NCBI GenBank assembly: GCA_033816765.1
Contig: CM066290.1
Coordinates: 3,162,001-3,226,000, forward strand
DNA length: 64,000 nt
Direction: 5' to 3'
Origin: Nothopassalora personata
Lineage: Eukaryota; Ascomycota; Dothideomycetes; Mycosphaerellales; Mycosphaerellaceae
Positions 43,089-54,300 of the stretch are shown piece after piece. The translations under genes and the position numbers were made by a program. Position 1 is the stretch's first letter. Every line of letters starts with the position of its first letter. The notes beneath the pieces are model-generated. The model was not told the DNA's origin, ran no database searches, and was given only the letters and a program-made list of their open reading frames with translations.

Positions 43089-45938
43089 TTAGTCTTCGGT
43101 AGGGTCTCCGTACTCCCACATACCGCGCTTGTCGCTGAACGCTTCTTCTTGGCGCTGCTTCACGAAGGCAACCACATCCGGCGCAGCGCGCTCAAATGGT
43201 CGGAGTCTTGGCGACAGTCTCGCACAACCTTCTGCAACGAGGTCGACGTTGATGCTATTGAGCGGGTTGCCGGACTTCGCGTCGAAAAGAGTGATGTACA
43301 TGACGTTTTCCTTCGAATCGGTGTGGTCGATGTTGGCGACAAGCTCTCGGCCGTCAGTCATTTCGTAGAGTGCATTGACGGCGTCCTCGAGATAGTCCTT
43401 CTGCGTGGGGAATTGGAGAAACGAAAGTGCAGCATCAAGAGCTTGTGGCTTCACCTTTTGTATGCCGAACTTGGCCTGGTCGAGTGGTCTCAAGGCGCTC
43501 CATGGCTGAGTCTCAGAGTTGCCGTAATCGATGTAAACAATCTCGGAAGTCTTCTTCTCGCGGTCATTGCGTCGCACACGTGCACGGTACCACACGCCAT
43601 CTTGCGTGAACTTGGCCGAGACGACATCGCCGGCCTTTGGTGGCTGCAGTAGCGGCTGTCCATTGCCAGGCGAGACGTGGAAAGAGGCAAACTCTTTCAT
43701 CAGCGAATCCAGGTTCGCCTTGCCAGAACCGATGATCTGTAGCTTCAGTCGTGCAGTCTGTGGGTCGATGTAGGTCACCGTGACGTCCTTGTAGTTCTTC
43801 TCGCGTGGGGGCAAAGCAGCGTCACCATTAGTACCGTTCGTGGCGGGTTCATCGTACTCTTCGCCATTCTCTGCTGCTTCCTGCGAAGGATCCCAGTCAT
43901 GCCACAAGCCACGTCTGGCTTCCTTGGCTTTCTGTTCGGCCTGGAAGAGCTCGTTCGCGTTTCCTGATCTCTCGGCACTGAAAGCATGTACTGAGGCTAG
44001 ACCTTCCTCGACGAGGATCTTGGCAAAGCTCTCTCTGTTGACGTACAGCTGTCCGATGAAGCCACCCTGTTTGTCGGTGTCTTCAACATCGATCTCCACG
44101 TCTCGCTGCATGCATCGCTTGACGGCAAAGTCATGTGCCTCTTGGCCGAAAGGCTCGCCGGTGTCGTTAGGGCCGCGAGCACTGCGTGGAGCACGAATGC
44201 CGCCCAGCACAAAGGTGAGCTTGGCATTCTCGCGAGGCACCAGAACAGTGAAGCGGCTGCCAGACTTGACGAAATCTACCACTGCAGGCACTTTGCGTGA
44301 CTTCGAGAGGAGGGTGAGTTGACGTTTAGCCTTCTCAAGCGACTCGCTGTAGTCGACGTATTGCTTCGCTGAGGGTGGCTTTGGGCTCCACATGCCCTTC
44401 TGATCCTTCTGTGCAGCCTCCTCAGCTGCGAGTAGCTCGTCGTACAAAGGACTGCGGTCAGTGTCGTCCATGCGGTGACGGATCACAGATGCATAGCCGT
44501 TCTCAACCAGTAGAAGGGCAACATTGTTGTTGTTCTGAGTGACAGTAGCCATCTCTCGCTCGTCGTAGCCGTCTGTTGCTGGCCGCTTGCCATCGATCTT
44601 GACCTTAACATGTTTGCCGATAAGACGCTTTCGTAGGAACTCCTTGGCTTCGGCGCTGAAGGGAGACTGTTTTGGATCATTCGGCTTGGGTTGGCGGACA
44701 CTGCTCAGGTTGATGCGCTTCTCTTGCCCTGTGTGATCATCAGCCATACGCTCTAGCCTAGTCCTCGCGATTCGACAGGAGGGCAGCGTTGCACGACGAG
44801 CTATGAACTTACCAGCCTTGTTGCGAATGTGCAGTGTGTCGGCCGAGAATACTCTGCTGACGACGGCTTCCTGCTCATTACCACGAGTTCGCTGTGTGGA
44901 GTGTCCCTTGAACAGACCCTTCTGCTGCTCTTTCGCCGTATGCTCTGCTTGACGTAGCTTGCCCATCTCTGCTCCGAGCCATGTAGAATGATGGTCAACG
45001 CAGCGCGCGAGACCTTCTTTGAGCAAAAACTCGCCGATGTTGCCTACTGGATGCTTCACTTCACCTACCAGCACGTTGCCTGGCGATACACCTAGCAATC
45101 TCACCTGCACGTTGCGCTGGAGCAGTCTATCTTCTACGAACGCCTGCGCCTCGTTTCCCCAAGGCTCTGCAGGCTGTGTTGTGCCGTCGGAAGCGTTCGT
45201 TCTCGCAGTCGTTGGTGCTCGGAGTCCAGCTATGAGGACCGTTGTTTGCACGTGCTTGGTAGGCGACAGCATAAGCCTGCAAATGAGGCGATCTCCACTC
45301 AGGACCCGCTCGACTATGGTATCAATCGGCTTTCCCTTGTGCTCTTCTGCGAATGCCTTTGGATCGGGCAGCTCGCGAATGCTCTGCACCACGGCAGGCT
45401 TTCCTGCCCACACCCCCTTGGAATCTGCTCTTGCGTGTGCTTCGAGCGCCGTCAGCTTTTCGAGTAAGTCGGCGGCGGCAGGCGATTCTGCGTTTCGATC
45501 GGCGTCGTCTCGTAGTTTCGACCAGCCTTCTTGCACGATACGCTCTGGCAGCTGCGTACCGTCTTGCAGGAACACAACGGCATACTCGCGTGATGCTCCA
45601 CCTGTCTTTTGAGGAATCGAATATAGGACTGAGAATCGTACTGGCTTGCCGACTACTAGCTTTCGAAGGAATTCGCGTGATTCGAAGCTGCCGGGCTGCG
45701 GATTGCGTGTTAGTGGAAAAAAGCGCTTCGTGCATGGGATGCTCTCCACGCAACATGAGCTCTCCGAGGCACGGAAGTGCGACTATGGCTAATGAGATCG
45801 ACTCACCTCGTCGGATTGCAATCGGGGAGCATTGATGAACGCCAGGCTCAGTGTTCGTTCTTGTCTATTCTTGTTTTGAAGAATCAAAGTGTCTCCTGAG
45901 AGTACACTCTTAACCTTGCCTTCCTGTATAGCGGACAT
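43089..45938 (-). CDS. snd1: Tudor staphylococcal nuclease (SND1/Tudor-SN)
   Basis: Model: complement(join(43089..44728, 44813..45695, 45807..45938)), 884 residues. Exon 1 encodes MSAIQEGKVKSVLSGDTLIL through SLAFINAPRL, the start of the first SN-like domain, and joins across a 111-bp intron to PGSFESREFLRKLVVGKPVRF. A second intron of 84 bp is in frame and stop-free. Four SN-like domains fill about residues 1-665, followed by a Tudor domain (KAGDVVSAKFTQDGVWYRA, VYIDYGNSE) embedded in a fifth partial SN domain. The typical OB-fold motifs (VRLLGVSPGNVLVGEV, IGEFLLKEGLA) recur. Tudor-SN is a multifunctional RNA-binding nuclease (RISC, edited RNA decay, stress granules, transcription) in cytoplasm and nucleus. 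Confidence 0.94.
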
Positions 45939-48311
45939 AATAGAGGATAGGGGGGGAGGGGGGGACCGGTGTTACAAGGGCCACAAATGCTACTGTAGTA
46001 TCGAAGGCGTTTATAAGATGTGTTTAGTAGTAGTGTCGTCGTGGAGTCTATGTGTAGACCCTATTTTCGTCCACGGCCAGACCCTTATCTGGAAGTTTGG
46101 CGCGGTGTGCGCGATGCACCGAAATCTTATCGTCCAGCTATCTTCAGTCAATATTTGATGTAGCTGCCCTAAGCTTCCAACAACTCAATCAAGTCACATT
46201 GAATGGTGAATACCTAGCCCCCCCCCCCCCCGCGTTCCCTCCCTCCCTCCCTCCGTTGCCCCTCCCTCTGTGAAGACCCCTACTCTCTGGAAGACGGAGC
46301 CTAGGATGAACTGGTCTGGATACATCTCCTAACAGTCCTGGTCCCTGCAAAGCCAGTGCTCCACTCCTTCCAGAACGATCATTTTGAGATATAACTATCA
46401 CCTACATCACCTCCTAGTTCAGAGCAGACCTGCAAGGCTTGACTTCCTCACTCTTGACCACGACGCAACTTCCATCCAGACACTGCAAAGCAATTGCTTT
46501 CAAGGGTTTTCAAAAGCGTCGCTCGGACTGCTTCAATAATGCTCCTTACCTCCTCTGCAGTGTGAAGAGGTAGCATTGCCCTCGAAGCAGCCCTGCAGGG
46601 AATCGCATTTCTGTCCTCGTCCAGCAATCATGAACTCTTTTCTCGGTGAGATTCAACTCCTGACTTGACTACCTGAAACCGCCCGGACGGTAAGCACGAC
46701 ACGAAGTTTCCAGAACGCCGTATCAACCCATAGCATGAGGACACAATCAGGTAGCCTGTCCCACTAACAGCAGGCGACCAGACAGACAAGGCTGAAATAA
46801 CAGCGTCGCAGAACGTGCTTCGTCTCCACAAGAGGCGGGAAGGTCAGGAAGCTCGGAGAAATGAGGTCGCATCACGAATGCGAGAGCTTGTGCGACAGTA
46901 CTGCCCTTCCAAGCGACGCATGAGGGGCCATTTAGCTCGTACCGACCTGGATAAGGAAGTCTGTGGCCTCAAATTAGCAACTGGTCAGGGGGGCGTAATG
47001 ATCCTTCGCCAAACGTCAAGACACCCTCACGTGCCATGTTTTTAAAAAGATGCCGCGAACACTTTGAAGGGGCACCCTGGAACGACGACATGTGTCTTTC
47101 GATTTTAATACGAGACGGACTGCCACTCCACTGATATGAGTGGCACATAATGTCGAAAGATGAGATCGCCGCTTTACCCTGACCTCCTGCAGACGAGCTT
47201 GAAGCTCGGGCGGTCAGCTATTGAGAAGGATCTTGAAAAGAAATGCGAACCATTTGGTCAGAGTGTATGGTCAGCTCTCAGCTAGAGTCTAGGAAGAAAT
47301 CAACGCGTGGACGCCCGACCATCTCTGTGCAGCGCTTCTATATCAGCAATACTAACGACGCCAGGGGATGGACTGCCGAGCACATTCTTGGACATGAGGC
47401 TGAGTCGATGACTACTACCAAGGTAGCCATCCTCCTCAGCCACAACCAATCAGCAAGGTGAGCTGCACGTTTGACGCACATCGACGAGGATCCTCACGTC
47501 AACGCTGTGGCACCTCAGTATCGCCGGACTGCTCGCATCGGGAACGAAAGGGACTTTGCATCGCAGCATAGAGTCGAGCCACAGTCACGGTCTTGGCAAC
47601 TTCGCTGACAGATATATCGATTTCCATAGATGGACGACGAGAGATTAAAGTAGCCGCGTGGAAACACAACACCAGCTAAATCTTCGATCTCGTTGTCGTC
47701 ATCGTGATATCAGTGATGAGCATGTGACTTGCGGGCTTGCGGTTCTTTGAAATCTCCGCCATGCAACGAATAACTCTTCCAGTACTACTGTATGCACCGA
47801 AGCCTACATCGAAAACGCCCCGAGAACGTCCTTACTCACTCCAGCAGGAGTGTCTGCTATCTTCGTTCTCTCGCCAGTTGTCTCTGATACGGAGCTTGTG
47901 TATGCTGCTCTCATGGCCACTCGGCCATGCAGAATGTGTCTGGCTGTGCATGAAGTCTGTTCGGTAGATTGTAAAAGTTCGGTAACCAGCATGGCTCGTT
48001 TATTTTCACTTCGGGATTGGACGGAATATGGCGTTCGGCCACGTGCCAGGTTGACGATGCAGTGGCGCTGTGCCTGCCTCCCGCTGTCGCCCTTCGGCCG
48101 GCTTGACGTGAGCCGCGCGTGTCTCCTTGCGTTCGCCCAAAGCGCCTACTGAAATGGCGAAAATGGTGCTACCGTGCCATGTGTCCTTGCGTCTGGCAGC
48201 GGGGACTCTGCTGATAGATGACGCCGGTGGCCAGTTGCTTCAGAGTCGTGCAAAGCTGCGACTTCTGTAAGCCTGGTTCTTGATGGTATGATCGCACGCG
48301 TCTTGGACGGC
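45939..48311. other. 2.4-kb gene-poor interval upstream of SND1
   Basis: The interval holds the SND1 promoter, G-rich runs near 45,950-45,965, a C homopolymer with a CCCT microsatellite (46,218-46,256), and scattered frames of 60-100 codons without domains (46,815-47,045 +, 47,243-47,461 +, 47,737-47,967 +, 47,850-48,152 +). No intron-joined gene model convinced me. It may hold an undetected small gene or a long UTR. Confidence 0.45.
46218..46256. repeat. C homopolymer plus CCCT microsatellite
   Basis: A run of about 14 C bases at 46,218-46,231 is followed by CGCGTT and a (CCCT)n tract to about 46,254. It is low-complexity DNA prone to length change and sequencing error. Confidence 0.85.
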
Positions 48312-49586
48312 TCACCTGTAGTCCGATGGCGGTGTGTTCAGGTGCCTCTGCGCGTATGAAAGAATGTCGTTCCGTAGGTCGAGCGATTTGAAAGCCGGCA
48401 CTTTGATCCCCTCGATCTGGCCTTGAATAGCAGTTGATAGCATGAAGCTCTCTTCGAAAGACTGAATCTTCATCCTCACATCGCAGACCTCTTGTCCATT
48501 CATGTGTACCTCGACATCATCCACTTCCTCGCCCCACTGTCCGTGTGTACTGCACCTCGCGACTTGACCGGGCTTCGGACTTCGTACGTTGAAGAATTCC
48601 AGCTGCTTCAACCAGGGTGCTAGCAGGGCTTCACCGGCGAGCTTGATGTATGCCTCCTTATAGCAGAAGAATGTGTAGAATCGTCGTAGCTTCGCGTCGA
48701 CGAGGAGGTCGGAGTTGAACTGCACTTGCTTCCCAGCCGGGGTCTTCAGTGTAATCTGCTTATTGCGTTCGATACATCTATCGTGTCGTCCAAGTTCCTC
48801 CCTGCCCAGTACCGAGCCATCCAGCAGGGTAACGTAATCGATATCATATTTCATGCTCCATCGTTCCTCGTCGCTGAAGACGAAGTCGTAGATGTCCACC
48901 CAGCCATCGAGACCTTCTTCGTCGATAGTCCGGTAGTCGTCGCGCTCGTTGACACACACAATGTCTATTCCGACCATGACGTCGGGATCAAAGTTGGAGT
49001 TCGGGCTACGGTGACCTTCAATGCCACCGGCGGGCAGATACTGGTGTTGCTTCTTGCCGTCCCAACCGATCAAGGCAACAAGGCCTGCTTGATGCGAGAC
49101 GTTGAAGTCAATGCCCGCAATTGGACGACCGACAGCATCCACGGCGCATGGCTTGCCGTGCTTCGGGTCTCCTTTCCTGGCAAAGGCAACATCCTTCCAC
49201 GGTATGTCCAGCGTTCTCGAAACGAACAGACGCTTGAGTAGAGCACTTCCGAGGCTCATCCTCGCGTCTTGTATGAACACCTTGGTCAAGATGGCCTTCT
49301 GCTCCGCCATAGATATGAGAGCCATCGCTTCTGCTGCACCGGGCGCAGCCCAGATGTTCTGCCCCGGCCATAGACTCCTCGTGTCCAACAGCCAGCACGA
49401 GATCTCGCCGCCATCCGGTCCAGCTAGAGACAAGGTCGTCGAGGATATGGTGTTGGCGAGTCCGTTCATCAAAGTGGTTATGTCGGGGAACTTGGGCAGG
49501 CTCAAGGGCAGGCGCTGGGACAGCGCGCGCTTCCTGGCCGACACGACAAGTCCTGAGCTCATGATGGTTGCGGTGCAGTCGGGCAT
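48312..49586 (-). CDS. 4'-phosphopantetheinyl transferase (NpgA/Sfp type)
   Basis: Single exon, 424 residues from ATG at 49,586 (another in-frame ATG at 49,562). The PPTase core is visible: SCWLLDTRSLWPGQN near the N-terminus, then GKPC and FNVSHQAGLVALIGW, VGIDIVCVNERDD with the Mg-binding Asp, FSDEERWSM, and FCYKEAYIKLAGEALLAPWLKQLEF with the Glu/Lys of the W/KEA motif. The enzyme transfers phosphopantetheine from CoA to carrier domains of polyketide and nonribosomal peptide synthases and to alpha-aminoadipate reductase, so it is needed for lysine, melanin and siderophore synthesis. It is cytosolic. It is divergent from PDX2, about 510 bp away. Confidence 0.92.
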   Translation of the reverse strand: MPDCTATIMSSGLVVSARKRALSQRLPLSLPKFPDITTLMNGLANTISSTTLSLAGPDGGEISCWLLDTRSLWPGQNIWAAPGAAEAMALISMAEQKAILTKVFIQDARMSLGSALLKRLFVSRTLDIPWKDVAFARKGDPKHGKPCAVDAVGRPIAGIDFNVSHQAGLVALIGWDGKKQHQYLPAGGIEGHRSPNSNFDPDVMVGIDIVCVNERDDYRTIDEEGLDGWVDIYDFVFSDEERWSMKYDIDYVTLLDGSVLGREELGRHDRCIERNKQITLKTPAGKQVQFNSDLLVDAKLRRFYTFFCYKEAYIKLAGEALLAPWLKQLEFFNVRSPKPGQVARCSTHGQWGEEVDDVEVHMNGQEVCDVRMKIQSFEESFMLSTAIQGQIEGIKVPAFKSLDLRNDILSYAQRHLNTPPSDYR

Positions 49587-50096
49587 GCCCTCGGCAGGGG
49601 ACTCGTCATCAACGAGGGGCTCGGAAGGCCTGTCGTAGAGCTGTGTCTTGGTCGGGGTTGTCGGTGGGTAGGGATATATGGTAATGGCCAGCAATGTGGC
49701 GGGTCAAGGAGGCTGTCGTTGCAAGTCACGACGGGGGGGGGGGGATGTTGGAGATATGCAGATAGTCCGTTGGAACAGCTTAGTTCTCGGACTTCCCACA
49801 TAGCCGACAAGCCAAAAAAGAGGGCGGGCGTGCTGGTGTGGCTCAGGCTGCCGTCATCACACAGCCAGCCGTCGTTCCTTCACCAACACATATGTGGGCA
49901 TGGGATGTTACTGTACGTATTAGCACTGCCGTGGCGAGCATCTCTCGCTGCCGCCAGACCACACCGTGGCTACATTTCTAGAGCTAGTGTTTTTTTTAAT
50001 TCGGTAAGACCTACCGAAGGAAGGATATTTCGAATTTCGGACTTGGTGACACCATGCTTGATGCCACGAGCAATGCATGTGCACGACATCATCGCC
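49587..50096. other. Divergent promoter region PPTase/PDX2 with G homopolymer
   Basis: A 12-base G run lies at 49,733-49,744 (C run in the PPTase 5' UTR sense), and a T run at 49,990-49,997. An in-frame upstream ATG for PDX2 exists at 50,073. The region is presumed to carry promoters for both genes. Confidence 0.55.
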
Positions 50097-50927
50097 ATGA
50101 AACAGCTGACCGTCGGCGTACTTGCCCTACAAGGCGCCTTCGTCGAGCACATCCAGCTGCTCCGACAGGCGGCCGGACGACGCAGGGCTACCGCTACCGC
50201 TACCGCTACCGCTACCACGCCCCCGCGTAGCACAACTGACACCGATGCTGCCGACTTCTTTTCCTTCGCCTTCATCGAGGTGCGGACGGCCGAGCAGCTG
50301 CAGCAGTGCAATGCCCTCGTCCTGCCCGGCGGCGAGAGCACCTCCATCTCGCTTATCGCTGCACGAACCGGACTGCTGGAGCCGCTCCGCGAATTCGTCA
50401 AGGTGCAGAGGAAGCCCGTTTGGGGAACGTGCGCGGGCCTCATCCTACTGGCAGAGAGCGCCAACCGGTCCAAGGCCACGGGCCAGGACCTCATCGGCGG
50501 CTTGGACGTCCGCGTGCAGAGGAACTACTTTGGACGACAGGTGGAGAGCTTCGAAGCGGACCTCGACCTGCCCTTCCTCGACTCGCCTTTCCATTCCGTC
50601 TTCATCAGGGCGCCCGTGGTGGAGAAAGTGCTGCTGCCATCGTCGCAAGCCGCGTCGGCCGCGGGTACTACACCGGAAGAAGTCGTCCTTGCCCCTGCAA
50701 AGCAAGCGACTGACGCTCCCGTCGAGATTCTAGGCCGCTTACCTGGACGAGCTCGTGCTGTCCGTGACCAGACCACTACTGCAGAGCATCTTGGCGAGGA
50801 TGGAGACATCATCGCGGTCAAGCAAGGCAACGTCTTTGCCACAGCGTTCCATCCCGAGTTGACTGGCGATGACCGAATTCATGCTTGGTGGTTGGGAGAG
50901 GTCGTTCGTGTGCAGGCAGCAGGATGA
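50097..50927 (+). CDS. pdx2: Pyridoxal 5'-phosphate synthase glutaminase subunit (PDX2/SNO)
   Basis: Single exon, 276 residues from MKQLTVGVLALQGAF, the conserved family start. It is a class I glutamine amidotransferase of the SNO/PdxT type: LPGGEST (oxyanion strand), nucleophile Cys112 in WGTCAGLILL, and His252/Glu254 in FHPELTGD complete the triad. It releases ammonia from glutamine for the PDX1/SNZ partner, which makes pyridoxal phosphate in the cytosol. A short Ala-Thr repeat (residues 31-40) comes from a GCTACC hexamer repeat and lies in a loop before the second strand. The open frame extends upstream to 49,719, but that part has no homology. Confidence 0.94.
   Translation: MKQLTVGVLALQGAFVEHIQLLRQAAGRRRATATATATATTPPRSTTDTDAADFFSFAFIEVRTAEQLQQCNALVLPGGESTSISLIAARTGLLEPLREFVKVQRKPVWGTCAGLILLAESANRSKATGQDLIGGLDVRVQRNYFGRQVESFEADLDLPFLDSPFHSVFIRAPVVEKVLLPSSQAASAAGTTPEEVVLAPAKQATDAPVEILGRLPGRARAVRDQTTTAEHLGEDGDIIAVKQGNVFATAFHPELTGDDRIHAWWLGEVVRVQAAG
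50188..50218 (+). repeat. GCTACC hexanucleotide repeat in PDX2 coding sequence
   Basis: About five units of GCTACC in frame encode an Ala-Thr run. Length change by whole units would keep frame, so this is a likely polymorphic site. Confidence 0.9.
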
Positions 50928-51366
50928 ACGCTATCCGTTGAGCATACTGTTATGCAGTAGCATGAGACTACCGCGTTACAAGACAGGCATCTCAACATTA
51001 GAACCTCCGGCGTGAAAGTCCGTCACGCGAATCATCGACCAATCGCTCACGGTATCGACATGCCTAGTCCATGATCGAATGGCATAGATTGTATGGTACT
51101 TGGGTTCTACCAAAGCAGTGCCATACCCCAGTATAGCAGTCACAAAATCGATAATTGAGTGAAAGCAGACAAAGATGCTCGTCCACGTCAATGCCATTAA
51201 TATACAGCTACAGTGGTACACAGAGCTACACACTTCTAGAAAAAGGAAAAATCGTGCTGTTCATCCAAGTGGTATCAAGCAGGTGAGAGAATCGTTCCGT
51301 GTTCCGTTCTCATGCACAATCAATCGCATTCCGACTTACCTTTCCCTCCTCTGTCCTCTTCGTGGC
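50928..51366. other. Convergent intergenic region PDX2/CFEM gene
   Basis: It contains the 3' ends of two convergent genes. I see no gene or repeat of note. Confidence 0.5.
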
Positions 51367-54300
51367 CTACCCTTGCCAAGACATCCTCAATTCCCTGCCC
51401 TTCTGCCCCGGCCTCGCCTTCACATCGACATCCGACGCCCTCTGCGCCGGCCCATGCCTCGACCCGATACCAGCCAGCGACTTCTCACTCAACGGCGCCG
51501 AGCATGAAGAACCACTCGAGTCGGTGGAAGAGGTACTAGCCCTTTCGCTCACCTTCTTGCCCACAGCTTCGACATGGTTCGAAGCCTTCTTTCGGCTAGA
51601 GTCATTGGATTTGTAGGCTTCGAACATCTTGGGTGGCGATGGACGGGCTGAGTGATCGCCATCGGCGGTGGAAGGACGGCGGTATGGTTCGTATTCGTCA
51701 CTGTCGGATGCTCTGCTTTGTTGGATGATTTGGCGGGCGATGGCGTACGCTTTGGCGCGGCGGCGGGTCTCTTCTTCGGTGGGGACGTAGCGTGGAACGT
51801 TCTCATCCTTCTTTGCGTTGCCGGCATCGAAGCGATACTTTGGCTCTTCAGCTGGGCGGAAGCGGGGAATGTTGGCTGTGGCGTCCATGTAATTGTGAGG
51901 GCTGGGAGATGACAGGTCGGAATCACTCATGTCTGTGGAGGAGTAAGTCGAGTCTTCTTCGCTTTCGGTTGTCGTCAGAGATGGTGGGAAGCCCTTGTCC
52001 ATGGGTGAGTCGTAGTCGATCACGGTCTTGGCCTGCTCTGCGGCCTTGGCAGTGCTCGAAAGCTCCTCATGCATCTTCTGCGCTTGGTATGGATCTCTGT
52101 GAGGCTTCTTTAGGTCGGGTGAGCCTACAGGGTAGTGTTTGAGTGCAGTCGTGGGTCTGGACTCGGCGGCAATTTGGGCGAAGCGCGCAGCCGGGCTGTC
52201 CCACATCTGATCCTGATATGCCATCAAGTGACGCTGGGCACCACTGGTGGCATCTCCTTTGGCGAAGCCGGTCCTTGAGGTGAGATACTTCTCTACGTCC
52301 TTGGCCTGTTGACTTCTATGCTCAGCCTCATGCCTGTGCTCGTCAGCCTGCGAGAGTTTGCCGATGGTGCTGGTGGACAAGCTGGACGATTGACGGGAGT
52401 GGTGAGGCTTGTAGAGCGCAGTCTGGGAAGATCGATGTTGCTGGAAGCTGGAGATGTTGGGGTTTTTAGGGTCGGCACGAAGTGGAAGATCTTCCTTGGT
52501 GTCTTTGACCTGCGGCACTTTCGTCCGAGACGCCTTCGGCGACAAGACAGGCTCCCATTTCGCGGTCGCGTTGTCCGGCGATGGAGGCTTGATAGGAGCG
52601 GCAAATCCCGGTGGCTTCTCATGATCAATGCCCCACTCATTGGTAGGACCGGCGATAGCAGAGACCATCTCAGCGGTCGGAGGGTCGTAAGCATAGATAC
52701 CACTGTAGCGACTGGCTTTGCGGTCTTCATCGTCTTTGCTCTCGGCGGCGGCAATCTGTCTTCGCGCCTCCTGGTCTTCTAACCAAGAATCGCGAGAGTC
52801 GCGCCGGATAGACGAGTTCGAGGTCGGCCGTAATGTCGACTTGCTTGTCTGCTGCGATGCAGGGCGAACTGGATTCCACTTCTGGGTGCTGGCTTCTGAT
52901 GCGGTGTCGTTGTCGGTACGGGAGCGTTGGCCTTCTGACGACTGGTACCCGGACGTCCGACGTTCACGTCGTTCTTGTGCTTGCTGCTTCTGGATCCGAT
53001 CCCAATCGTCAGAACGATTCCTGTGCTCTTCACTGGCTTCAAACTCATAATGAGGTACGCTGATGCCAGGTGAGCCAGGGTCTTCTTGCGGTGAAGTGGA
53101 AGGCGAATCCCGATACGTGGACGGCGAGTAGTCGACCGCCTCTGGATCAGGCAGTTCGTTCTCCATGTATGCTAGTCGCTCATCAGATTTGCGCTGCAAG
53201 TTAACAGCCTGCGATGGCTCTGTGCCGTCTCTGCTGAATTCAGTAGGGTTGCGTTCGTTCCACAGTTCGTGCTGAGCAATCAAAGACATGACTTCCTCGG
53301 TTGGGTGAGGACTCGTTGGCTGGTACTGATGGTTGGCTTTCCACTCTCTAAAGCTGGCGTCAGAGAAGTTGGATGAGTACCGTGATAGTTGCGGTCTTTG
53401 AGGCGAAAACTGGCCCTCCACTTGAGGTTGTTGGGAGGTAAAGTTCAATGTCCGCCTGGAGCCCAGACTACGCTGTGGCGAGAAATGATCGTCATACTGT
53501 GGGCGGAAGCTGTGGTATGATTGTCGGCGGGACTGGTACTCTCTAGGAGGCAAGAACTGGTCTTCGCTACGTGGTTGGAAGCTCTGGTATGAGTCGTACC
53601 TGGGTTGCCAAGGCCTCTCTGGTGAGAACCGACTATCATCGTAAGGTGATTGCTGATGATCATCATATCGTGGACGATAACTTTGTTCAGAGCCATAGTT
53701 CGAGTACTGGCGGTCATCGTACCGTGGGCGGTAGCTTCGTTCAGAGTTGTAGCGCCAGTACTGCGGACGCTCTGGTGAGAACTGCTGTTCATAAGGTGGT
53801 CTGAAATTTTGTCGAGAGCCACTGTCCGAGCCACTGTAGAAGGACCCGTCGAAGCTCGATGGTCGACGCGGCGAGAACTGGTTCTCAGGATATGGGCGGA
53901 ATCCTGAACTCTGTGAAGAGTTGTTATTTCGATCGCTGTAAATGCCGGAACACGAGTTGTCTTCCTGACGACGGAAGAAGCTGTGAACAGACGAGCCTCG
54001 TGACTCAGCTGGGAGCTGTGGTTTGAAGCTACGCCAGCGATTCGTGTTGTACTCCTCCACGAACCGTGGCCTGGAATTGCTGCTAGATCGGGGAATGCCG
54101 CCAGAGTTGTGCCAGCTGCCTGCTGAAGCTGCTTGGTTCGAGACTTGCTCGGTGGATATGCCACCATTGTTCGAAGCACTAGCCTTGGCGAGCTTCTCGC
54201 GGGGGATCTTATGGATCATAGCAGCCGTTGAGTTGGCCATGTTCTCTGGAGCTGGAAAGTAGCTCTGACCGGTGATCTGGTGACGCCATCCTTCCTGAGG

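Noticed and set aside
49587..49694. N-terminal extension of the PPTase frame to 49,694
   Set aside because: It would start at a TTG codon; the first in-frame ATG is at 49,586.
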